A DNA stretch of 64,000 bases, taken from Muscardinus avellanarius (Eukaryota; Chordata; Mammalia; Rodentia; Gliridae). Made by a program: the position numbers and the translations under genes. The notes under the pieces are model-generated. The model did no database searches. It worked only from the letters and a program-made list of their open reading frames with translations, and was not told the DNA's origin. The stretch spans positions 22,488,388-22,552,387 of the forward strand of contig OY726578.1 of NCBI GenBank assembly GCA_963383645.1, written 5' to 3'. Of this stretch, positions 47,853 to 59,660 are shown in pieces; within the stretch, counting starts at the first letter, position 1; the number at the start of each line of letters is the position of its first letter.

Positions 47853-50800
47853 AAAAGAAAAGGGCTGGGGCTTGGAGGTGGAATGCCCCTGGGTTCAATC
47901 CTCAGTACCACACCAAAACACTAAAAACTAAAAAATAAAATAAAAAGGAAGGGTTGAACAGTATCTACACAAACTTACCTTTTACCCTAATCCTATGTTT
48001 ATTTTCATGAAAGGGATGCCTGCTTGGAAGCTCCTCCTCTTGATAATCAGTTGAAACCAGCAAGATCCCAAATGGCCATGCAAATGACCTCACACTGCGG
48101 TGTAAACTAATTTCCATACTAAAATGGCACACGCACCAGCCACCAGGACAGGAAGCAGCAGAGCATAAAAGGAGCCGAAGAGGCGAGAAAGTACCTGAGT
48201 CCAGGAAATCTTGCTTATGCCAAGAAGAGTCAGGAATATTCCTCCCCTTTATCAGCCTATCCCTCCTCCTCCTCCTCCTCCCTCCTCCTCCTCTTCCTCC
48301 CTCTTCCTCCTCCTCCTTTTTCTTCTTTCTTTTTATGGGGATGAAACTCACAAACCTTCTACCTCTGGGCTACACCCCATCCCGATTTTATTTATTTATC
48401 TTTTTAAACAGGGTCTTTCTAGGTTGCTGAGGGCCTCACTAAGTGGCTGAGGTTAGCCCCGAACCTGCAATCCTCCTGTCTCAGCCTTCCAAGAAATGGG
48501 ATTACAGGCGTGTGCCACCAAGCTCGCCCACCCCCGCCACTCTATAACTGTGACTTTCCCTCCCCTAAGGGGTTAGGAAGTCAGTCTGTGAGCCAGACTT
48601 CCTCGTCTCCATCTTCTTGGCCCCTGAATAAATGTGTGCTATTGGGGACTCTGCCTTGGTTCCAGTTTTGGTTTTGTGACACCAAATGGGAACAGATCCC
48701 ACTTTGGGGGTCTCCTCCTGTTGGGGGGCAGCAATGTGAGAGCCAGGAGGGAGAGAGTGAGGGGCTGGGGGAGGGTTTGCTTCTCTTTCCGGCATCTTCA
48801 CCGGGAGCCATGACGGGAGGTGGGGCAGGGCGCCGCAGACCCTCACAGCGCCCAGGGCAGGGCGCCCTCCTCGCAGCTCTGGGCCCTTTGTTTTCTCCTC
48901 CTGGTGTCCTCTACTTCCTCCCCACACCGGCGGGAGATGCTCTCCCGCAGCGGTCCCCTCTCTGCTGTCCAGACGTGGCCTTTACCGTTCTGCTCCCTCG
49001 GCCTCTGTAATCCCAGCTGCTCAGCAGTCCCAGCAGCTCCTTGCCATTTCTGGCCAGCCATGCACCCTTATCTTGCTTTTCAGCACCATTAAAGATTCAT
49101 GCTGTTTCTGATCAACTTTGTGGTGTTTTCAAGAAATTGGTACGAAGAAGAAACAGAAGATGAACCCGCCCATTCTGCCTTCTTCTATTGTGTGTTGTGG
49201 TCCAGGGGACGGAACCCAGGGGGCATTCCGCCTCCAAGCTATGCCCACAGCCCTATTTTTTAGTCTTTATTTTGAAACAGGGTCTTACTGAGTTGCAAAG
49301 GGCCCCACTAAGTAAGTAGCTGAGGCTGGCTGCGAACTGCGATGTTCCGGTCTCAGCCTCCCAAATGCTGGGATTACAAGCGTGCGCCACCATGCCCGGC
49401 TCCTATTTTATTTTTGATTTGGAAACAGGGTCTCTTAAGTTGCGGAGGGCCTCTCTAAGTAATCCCAGTACTTGGAGGCTGAGACAGGGGGATCACAGGT
49501 TCAAAGCTAGCCTCAGCCATGTAGGGAGGCTCAGAAACCTAGCCTAGTGAGACCCTGTTTCTAAGTAAAGAAATAAAATCGGCCTGGGGTGATAGCTTGG
49601 AGGTAGAATGCCTCTAGGTTCAATCCTCAGTATAAAAAAAAATTATATATAAATATTGTACATAGTTGTATAATATATAACATGTAAATATGCATATAAC
49701 AATAATAAATGTACAGATAATAAAATATATAATAACAAATTATTGTACTATATAATATATATGTAAATAGATTTTTATCACATATTTATGTGATGGTTAA
49801 ACTCAGTGCCATTTTACCTTTGAGCTATAGCCCTAGCATTTTTTATTTATTATTTTATTTTAATTTTTGGTCCTGGGGTTGGACCCTTCTACCTCTGAGT
49901 TCTACCCTGAAACCTTTTCATATTTCATTTTGCAACAGGGTCTTGCTAAGTTGCTGAGGCTGGTCTGGAACCCGTGGTCCTCCTGTCTCAGCCTCCCAAG
50001 TCCTAGGATTACTGGTGTGCACCATGGCTTCTGGTTCTTGCTGTTGTCATTTCAGGTTCTGAGAACAGTCCAGGCTGACAGAAGGAGCTGCTCACTCCTG
50101 GGGAACACTTCCTATCTGTGCTGGGCCCAAATCAAGGGGCCAGGCAGGGCTTGGCCAACCTGCTGCTCGGTTTTGGCAATAAAGATTTATTGGAAGCCAG
50201 GAGTGTTGGCGCACGCTTGTAATCCCAGCACTTGGGAGGCTGAGACAGGAGGATCACAGGTTCACGGCCAGCCTCAGCTACTTAGTGAGGCCCTCTGCAA
50301 CTTAGTGAGGCCTTGTTTCAAAATAAAGAATAATTTTAAAAAGGGGAGGGGCTGGGGGTATGGCTTGGAGACAAAATGCCCCTGGGTTCAATTCCCAGTT
50401 CTGCAAATAAATAAGTAAAATAAAATAAAATAAAATTTTATTGGAACATGCCACCCTCTTCATTTACCTCTTATGTATAGCTGTCTGTGAACCTTTAATT
50501 TTTATTTTGAAGCAGAGTCTCCCCAGTGCCACAGAAACAAAGGCAACATCTCTCCGGCCTCCCTGGGTTGAGGTCGGAGGGGGAGGCGGCTCACCGTGAT
50601 GAGTGTGGGTGTTTGGGTCACACAAACACGGCTCTGGGTCACTCACCCTCCGAGTGACCTGGGCAAAGGATGTCACCCCTTAGTGTCCTCAACTGTAAAA
50701 TGGAAATCGCAACACAGGATAACACCACCCCTAGCAGCAGTGCACCTCCCAGTGAAATACCCAGCCCAAAGTATGCCGATTGTTTTTATTATGATCTCAC

Positions 50801-53800
50801 TTTTGTGACCCCCCCCAGCTATTGTATCATTGTTGTCAACCATTATGATGACATCAATACTGATGACGATACTCTTCTCTCTCTCTCTTTTTCTCTTTCA
50901 TTTTTATCTTTTTGGTGCCCGGGATTGAACCCAGAGGCGTTCTATCTCTGAGCTATACCCTCAAACCCATTTTTTTTTTTTTTTGGTGGTACTGGGGTTC
51001 CTGGAAGCCCTTCTACCTCCGGGCTACACTCCCAGACCTATTTTTTACATTTTCATTTTGGAAACAGGGTCTCCTAAGCCAGCGCGCGCGGCTGGCTTCG
51101 AACCTGCGCGATCCTCCTGTCTCTGCCTCCCAAGCTCGGGGATTACAAGCGTGACCACCATGCCCGGCAAACCCATTTTTAAAATTGTTTTGGAAACAGA
51201 TTCTCGCTAAGTTGCTGACAGCCTCACTAAGTAGCTGAGGCTGGCTTCGAACCTGCGATTCTTCTGTCTCGGCCTCCCAAGTGCTGGGTTGCTGGTGTGC
51301 GCCACCACGCCTGGCCTGATATGCTTCTCCCACTACGCCATCACTCCGGGTACCAGAAGGCTGGTGTAGCCACCTGTGCAGCCCCCGAGGTCATTAGCAG
51401 ATATACAGCCCCTCTTGTATCTGGAGGGAGCTGGCTTCCAGACACTCCTTGGATCTCTTATAAAAGTGGCATGCTGTTTGCATAGGATCTACACAAAATC
51501 CTTCCTGTAACTCCCTTCCCCCTTATACTGGGAATTAAACCCAGGGCGTCTCTACCACTGGCTCCTATCCCAGCTCTTTGTTTGTTTTACCGGGGATTGA
51601 ACCCAGGGGCATTCTACCTCTGAGCTACATCCCCAGTCCCAATTCTTTAATTTTTATTTTGAAGCAGAGTCTCTCTCTAGGTTGATGAGAGTCTTACTAC
51701 TTGCTGAGGCTGTCCTCAAACCTGCAATCCTCCTATCTCAGCCTCCCAAGTATTGGGATTATAGGTGTGCACCACCATGCCCGGCTCCGTCTCGGCTCTT
51801 TCAAATTTTATTTTGAGAGGGGGACTTGCTAAGTTGCCCAGGCTGGCCTTGAATTTTGATTCTCCTGGCTCAGCACCCCAAGTTGCTGGGATGACAAGCA
51901 TGTGCCATGACACCTAGTGTCTCCCACACACTTTAAATCATCTTTAGATGACCTATAACACCCAATATGATGCGAACAGTTGTTATATGGTATTGCTTAG
52001 GGAATAACTGGAGGGGGGAACTTTTTACATGTTCAGTAGAGATGCAATTTTTTTCCTTTTTTTTTTTTTAACATTTGGTATTAGCCATTGAACCCAGGGG
52101 CATTCTACCTCTGAGTTACATCCCAGTCCTATTTTATTTTAAAATTTGAAACAGAGCCTCACTAAGTTGTTGAGGCTGGCTGTAAATTTGAGATCCTCCT
52201 GCCTCAGCCTCCCAAGGACTGGGATTACAGGCGTGCGCCACTACACCTGACTTTCCCGAATATTTTTGAATCTGAGAAGGCAAAATCCATATGGAGGGTC
52301 GACCAGTTGACTGGCTGCCTAGCCTACTGGCCAGAACTGGGTGTTTACTTACGACTGGGGGACCCCTCCGATCCCGAAGCCCACCAGGCCGCGGAGCACC
52401 AGGATCCAGCTATACACGGGCGCAAAGGCGCTGAGGATGCCGTAGTAGAGAGTCCAGAGCACACTGATCTTCAGCCCCTGCAGAGGAGAGAGACACCAGG
52501 TCACAGGGCTTCTAGTTGGGGCTGCCAGCCGGGGCAGTAGCATGGCTCAACAGGAGGAGGGCACAGGCATCAGAGAATCAAGGAACAGGGCCCGCGGTGC
52601 TGTTACGATCGTAACAGCGACACCACCCTGCCTCCGGCGGGATTGCAGGCTGACAGGAAAAGTCAGAGAAAGAAGAGTCCAAGAGTGTGTCATCACAGAC
52701 CATGCCCTTTACGCCCAGGAGGGCCCAGTTTATATTCAGGAGGACCACAGCTTCACATCTGGAAAGAATCAGAGACCCACATGTAGTCTAACAAAACAAA
52801 AGCAATGTAAAACATAAAGGGAACCACCCAAACCACAGGCAAAAACCAGAGGAGCTCTAGCTGGGTGTGATGGTTGCATGCCTGTACTTGAGAGGCTGAG
52901 ACAGGAGGATCACAGATTCGAGGACAGCCTCAGCAAAGTAGTGAGACTCTCATTGATCCAGGAGACCCTGTTTCAAAATAAAAATAAAAGCAGGCTGGAG
53001 GTGTAGCTTGGAGAGAGAATGCACCTGAGTTCAGTCCTCAGTACCACTAAATAAATAAGTGTAAGTGAATAAATAAACAATTAAATAAATAAAATCAGGC
53101 CGGAGGTAGAGTCTGGAGGTAGAATGCCCTTGGGTTCAATCTCTAGTACCACGAACAAAACAAAACATAACAAAATAAAACGAGAGCTGTAAAACGCAAT
53201 AAAATTCCACGCCTGTAAATTCCCTTTGACCTCCTTGTCTGCAAACCCGTTTCATGATGTGTCAGGGCTCCCCTGAAAGCAAATCCTGAGGAAAGGGTCT
53301 GCCAATTCAGATAGTTTATGTAGGCAGTGGCCCCACTGGGGTGTGAGAAGTGCAGTGTGCCAGGAAAGGTAGACAGTGTAAAGCGCCTTCGTGAGGTCCA
53401 TCTCGATGTGATTGAGACGGGACCCCCCCCCCTAAGAAAGCTGAAGTCACCACCTCCCGTCCTTGCCGGCCCCAGCCTCCTGTGCAGGAATGAGGACCAC
53501 CCGACAGCTGGCTGCGTCAACAGCGTCGTCTACATCCGAAATGCACCCGCCTGCACCCCGCCAGCCTTCCACCAGGGATGCTCGCCACATCCCTCGCCTC
53601 TCCCCACGGGTCCTCCCGGCTGCCGGAGCAGCAGAGGTTTCTCTACCCAGCATCATCACAGAGCAGACCCAGAGGACATGCTTAGAAGACACGCTTACTA
53701 TTTTCCTGCCGTACTGGTCTGAGATATTTCCCCAGAGCGTGGAGCTGGACATCATGCCTACAAAGACCACCTGTGGGCGGAAAGAGTTTCTGTTAGGACA

Positions 53801-54692
53801 GCGGCAGGGAGCGAGAGAGGGATAAAGGACCCTAAGTCTCAGAAAGGGAAGCCATTCACCAGGGTTCGAGTGTTGCGGCCTGGATGGGATTTATTCCAAA
53901 TGGCTCCGGAGCTAGGATTTTTTTTTTTTTAACCGGTTTCTCCCCACACCAAAGAAACATCTTGCCCCAGTGCTAAGAAAAGATCACGGAGCCAGGCATG
54001 ATAGTGGACACCTGACATCCCAGTACTTAGGAAATAGGAGGATCACAGGTTCCAGGATGGCCTCGGCGACTCAGCGAGGCAACTTAGTAAGACTCGGTTT
54101 CAAAAGTAAAGAATAGGCAGGCGTGGTGGCACACACTTGGGAGGCTGAGACAGGAGGATCGCAGGTTCGTGGCCAGCCTCAGCTACTTAGTGAGGCCATC
54201 TGTAATTAGTGAGACCCTGTTTGAAAATAAAGAATTGAGAAAGGGAGCTGGCGTGTAGCTTGGAAGTAGAATGCCTCCTGGGTTCAACCCCTAGTATCAA
54301 AAATAAAAAAAGGGCCGGGCGTGGTGGCGCCTGCTTGTCATCCCCGCGCTTGGGAGGCAGAGACAGGAGGATCGCGCAGGTTCGAAGCCAGCCGCGCGCG
54401 CTGGCTTAGGAGACCCTGTTTCCAAATAAAAATGTAAAAATAGCCGGGCGTGGTGGCGCACGCTTGTAATCCCCGCGCTTGGGAGGCGGAGACAGGAGGA
54501 TCGCGCAGGTTCGAAGCCAGCCGTGCTGGCGTAAGAGACCCTGTTTTAAAAATATAAAATAGGTCTGGGAGTGTAGCCCAGAGGTAGAAGGGCTTCCAGG
54601 AACCCCAGTACCACACACAAAAAATGTAAAAATAGGTCTCGGAGTGTAGCCCGGAGGTAGAAGGGCTTTCAGGAACCCCAGTACCACAAAAA

Positions 54693-54723
<31 letters not shown>

Positions 54724-55932
54724 ATATAAAAAAGGAAATAGGAAACTATGGAGGTTTGCAAGGTAGAGTTTGGAAGTGTGCAGCCAGGGCCTGGAGTTGT
54801 GAGCCATCCGTGAGAAAAGACACCCAGGACGCACTTGCCACGCCAGTCACACCTGTCACTGCCATTAATCTCTGGGTTAACAGAGCAGACGAGGTTGAGT
54901 GCTCACCCCCATTTGATGGATGGGTAGCTGAGGCTCCGAAAGGGTAAGAAGCCTGCCCAGTGGCCCCCCGAGGAGAGGGAGAGCCGCACCTTCAACCTGG
55001 GTAGGCGGACGGGGCGTCCTCGCCGGGCTTTACCTTCACCGAGTGCCAGACACCATGTGAAGGCTGTTGTTGTTATTGTTTGGCAGTACTGGAGATTGAA
55101 CCCAGGGGCATTCTACCTGCGCGCTAAACTCCCAGCCCTATTTTATAGTCTTTATTTTGAAATAAGGTCTCGCCATGTTGCAGAGGACCTCACTAAGTAG
55201 CTGAGGCTGATTCCAAACCTGTGATCCTCCTGTCTCAGCTAGCCTCCCAAGAACTGGGATTACAAGCGTTAGCCACCATGCCCAGCTTATCATTATTATT
55301 AGTTATGATGATGATGATGTAGTGGCATTGTGAGAATGTAACCCAAGGGCGTTCTACCTCCTAGCTACACCCCAGCCCTATTTTATTTTTATTTTGAGAC
55401 AGGGTCTTGCTAGTGAGAGTCTCACTACTCGCTGAGGCTGTCCTTGAACCTGCGATCCTCCTGTCTCTGCCTCCCAAGTCCTGGGATGAGAGGCATGCAC
55501 TACCACACCTGGCTTCTTCCAGTACCCTAGGTTTGCCTGTGTTGAGTCAATGGATTCAGAACCTGGTTACAGAAGAGACAGGTATATCCAGAGGCACTCC
55601 GGAAGAGAAGCAGACATGAATCCTTCTAAGGGAACTGGTTCCCGGGGCCTCGAGTTCCCTACAGGCTCTTCCCAGAGACCAGCTGGGGGTCTGGGCTGTT
55701 CCCTGCCCAACCCCCTCCCCAATTTCTCAGTTTTCAGCCTTTCTAGTGCTCCTTGAAGCCCTCAGAAGAGACCCCAGGGCAAGTCATCCAACTTCCAATA
55801 CCTTTGTTATTATCGTTATCATTATTGTTATTATTAATTACTATTACTATTATTATTGTTATCTTTGTGGTGCTGGAGATTGAACCTAGAAGCATTCTAC
55901 CTCTAAGCTATACCCCCAGCCCTGTTTAATTC

Positions 55933-55968
<36 letters not shown>

Positions 55969-58900
55969 TTTTTTTTTTTCGGTACTGGGGATTGAACCTA
56001 GGGACATTCTACCTCCAGCTACACTCTCCAACCCTATTTTTCTATATTTTATTCTTTATTTTTGAAACAGGATCTCGCTAAGTTGCAGAGGGCCTCACTA
56101 AGTAGCTGAGGCTGGCCAAGAACCTGGGATCGTCCTGTCTCAGCCTCCCAAGTACTGGGGTTACAAGTGTGCACCATTTCTATCTTTAATAAAACTGAAG
56201 GATGACCTCATCAAGGGGTCAGCAAATTGGATTGCTGAAGATAATTTTCCATAAACAATAGTGGTATGCTCTTTGTTGTAAAACTTGAAAATTGTTTGAA
56301 GTACTCAAGTGGTATTAATTTACCGAGTTATAATGAAACTCTATCAGTTTCCCCAAATGTTTTTCTTTTCTTTTTGCAGTACTGGGGATTGAACCAGGGG
56401 CATTCTACCTCTGAGCTATACCTCTAGCCCTATTTTTTATTCTTTATTTTTAAAACAGGGTCTCACTAAGTTGTGGAAGGCCTCACTAGGTAGCTGAGGC
56501 TGGCCGCAAACTGCGATCCTCTTGTCTCAGCCTCCCAAGTAGTGGGATTACAAGCGTGCGCCACCACGCCTGGCTCCCCCAAACTTTAAAATTAAAAAAA
56601 CAATTGTTTAAGGTACTGGGGTTTGAGCCTGGTGTTTCTACCTCAAGCTATACCTCGAGTCCTATTTTTTTTTTTTTTGAAAAGGGTCTCAGTGAGTCGC
56701 TGAGTCTAGCCTTGAACACGTGATCCTCCTGTCTCAGCCTCCTAAGTCCTTGAATTACAGGCATGTGCCACCACACACACCCAAACTTTTTTTGTGTGTG
56801 AACAAGGCTTTTTGTATTCAGATTCATTCAGTAAAAATGAAAAATAGAAATAGAATTGGTGCTGATACATCTGTCACTTCAATAAGAAGTAACCATCCAA
56901 GATTGCGTAAAATACCTGCAGGACCTCCTATGCTGCTCATTAGGGGGTATGATCCTAACATAAATTTACTTAGGTTTAACAGTTATTTGTCAAAATTACT
57001 TATATCTTATTGGGCGGATCTAGTGTGTATTTTTAAAAATATGATAACTTGCTGGGCGTGGTGGCGCACGCTTGTAATCCCCGCGCTTGGGAGGCAGAGA
57101 CAGGAGGATCGCACAGGTTCGAAGCCAGCCGCGCGCGCTGGTTTAGGAGACCCTGTTTCCAAAATGAAAATTTAAAAAATAGGTCTGGGAGTGTAGCCCG
57201 GAGGTAGATGGGCTTCCAGGAACCCCAGTACCACCAAAAATAAATAAATAAATAAATAAAAAATATGATAACTCAAGGCAGGAGAAACATTTTAATGCTC
57301 ACAGCCTTCTCAGAAAATAAAAACTATAATTTAATATTTAGCGGCTTTGGCATAGGGGATTATGATGATTGGGTGATAAACGAAGTATTTTCAAGCACAC
57401 AAAAAATTCATGATGTTAAAATACAGGGGGAAATGGAATAGAAATAACAGTTCAGAAAGAAAACCAGGCTGAGGGCGTAGCTCAGGGGTAGGGCATTTTC
57501 TTAACAAGTGCATCTCCAGCACCGCAACCGACCAACCAGCCCAACACAAAATGCCCAAGTTCTTCCGAAGAGCTTCTTTATGTAATTTTAAGGCAAATGA
57601 TGGTTGCATCAAACAAGTATTTCAATTCCATTGGAGGCATTTCAAAAAGTAATACGATTTTATTCAAATTTTTAATATCCCAGTACACTGGAAATGTTTA
57701 ATCCACAACCTATATGTTGTTGTTATTGTTATTATTAGTAGTAGTAGTGGTTCTGGAGATTGAACTTATGGACATTCTACCTCTGAGCTATACCTTTAGC
57801 TCTATTTTTTGGGGGGGTACTGGGAGCTGAACCCAGGGTCATTCTTCCTCTGAGCTACACCCCCAGCCCTACTTTTTATTTTTTATTTTGAAATAGAGTC
57901 TCATTAAGTTGCGGAGTTGCTGCTGGCTGAGAACCTGCGATCCTCCTGTTTCAGCCTCCCAAGTACCGATATTACAGATCACAGGTCCAAGAGGCGTCCA
58001 AGTCACAAGTTTCTATTGAACACCTGCTGCATGTCAAGCGCTTTGTTACTTCTTTTTCTTTTCTTTTCTTCTCTTCTCTTTTCTTTCTTCCTTTCTTTTT
58101 CTTTTTCTTTCTTTCTTTTTCCTTTCTTTCTTTTTCTTTTCAGTACTGAGGATTGAACCCAGAAGCATTCCACCTCAGAGCTACACCCCAGACCTCACGA
58201 AGTAGCTGAGGCTGCCCTCAAACCTGCGATCCTCCTGTCTCCGTCTCCCAAGTATTGGGTTACAAGTGTGCGCCACCGCGCCCAACCTATGCTGTGTTAT
58301 TTCTAGTCCACACATCACCTCGGGCGAGGGAAGCTGGATCTCTTTCTTATAGTCAGGGAGGCGAGGCTTGCGAGGTCTCAGTGACAGGTGCAGCTCGCTT
58401 CCAAGTTCTTAGCAATTGAGCAAGGTGCCTGGGGCCCCCAAGTTGTTAGAGCCTGGGTGGGTCAGAGATGGCTGCTAACCTGGGCAGGGCATGACAGATG
58501 GGGAGGGCACCAAAGAAAGCAGAGATCATGGTGCCCAGGTCCTGGCTAGCTGCAGGAGGAGGGTACAGCCCACAGGACACCCCAGGGACCAGAACTGACG
58601 CATCGGGGAGAGGGGGCTCCGGGCTGCCTACCGAGGTCAGCAGCGCCACCTGCCAGCTGGGCAGCTGCCACTCACAGTGCAGCTGTGGGGCGAGGATGCT
58701 CAGGATCATCATCTCCATGGCGTCGGCCATCTGCAGAGAGAAAGGAGGCACGTGAGCCAGGACAGGAGCGCCGTGGTCCTGGCTCTCCACCTGCCGGTGC
58801 CCTGTGGACATCCGGCCCCAGAAAGTTCTAGAGGCGAAGCCAGTGTGCTGCGACGTGGGACCGGACAGATGTTTAACATCCCTTATGGGTTTACACATCC

Positions 58901-59009
58901 GCATACGCATATACATATACATGCATGTACACATATGCATATACATATGCACGCACACATGCATGTACACATATACATATACATGCATGTGTATATATAT
59001 GTGTATGTG

Positions 59010-59065
<56 letters not shown>

Positions 59066-59619
59066 ATTTGCGGTACTGGGGATGGAACCCAGGGGCATTC
59101 TACCTCCAAGCTACACTCCCAGTCCTACTTTTTTATTCTTTATTTTGAAACAGGGTCTCACTGAGTTGCAAAGGGCCTCACGAAGTAGTAGCTGAGGCTG
59201 TCTGCAAACCACTATCTGCCTCCCATATATATATATAAATAAATATATATATTTATTTATATATATTTATAACATATATAATTTATAATATATATCTGTG
59301 GGATATATATATATATATATATATATATCCCACAGATACATATTTAAACAGGCACTTCCCAAATGAAGAGCCTGTTTCTAAAATCTGAGATCCCCAATCA
59401 GAATGGCAATCATCAAGAAGTTAAAAAACTGCCAGCCTGGTGGCACAGGCTTGGGATCCCAGTACTTGGGAGGCTGAGACAGGAGGATCGCAGGTTCGTG
59501 GCCAGCCTCAGCTACTTAGTGAAGCTTTCAGCAACGTAGTGAGATCCTGTTTCCAAATACAAAAACAGGGGTGGGGGCATAGCTCGGAGGAAGAATACCC
59601 CTGGATTCCATCCCTAGTT

Positions 59620-59660
<41 letters not shown>

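Noticed and set aside
48211..49010. Possible retroviral leader or gag reading frame
   Set aside because: Frames are Ser/Pro-rich, overlap on both strands and lack any gag motif; only an LTR remnant is supported.
58728..58730. ATG as a possible SVOP start (MADAMEMM..)
   Set aside because: The preceding exon at 61481-61566 joins in phase and codes conserved protein up to this Met, so it is internal.
58677..59164. His/Thr/Val-rich open frames
   Set aside because: Translation of CA/TA/GT microsatellites overlapping the antisense side of a SVOP exon.
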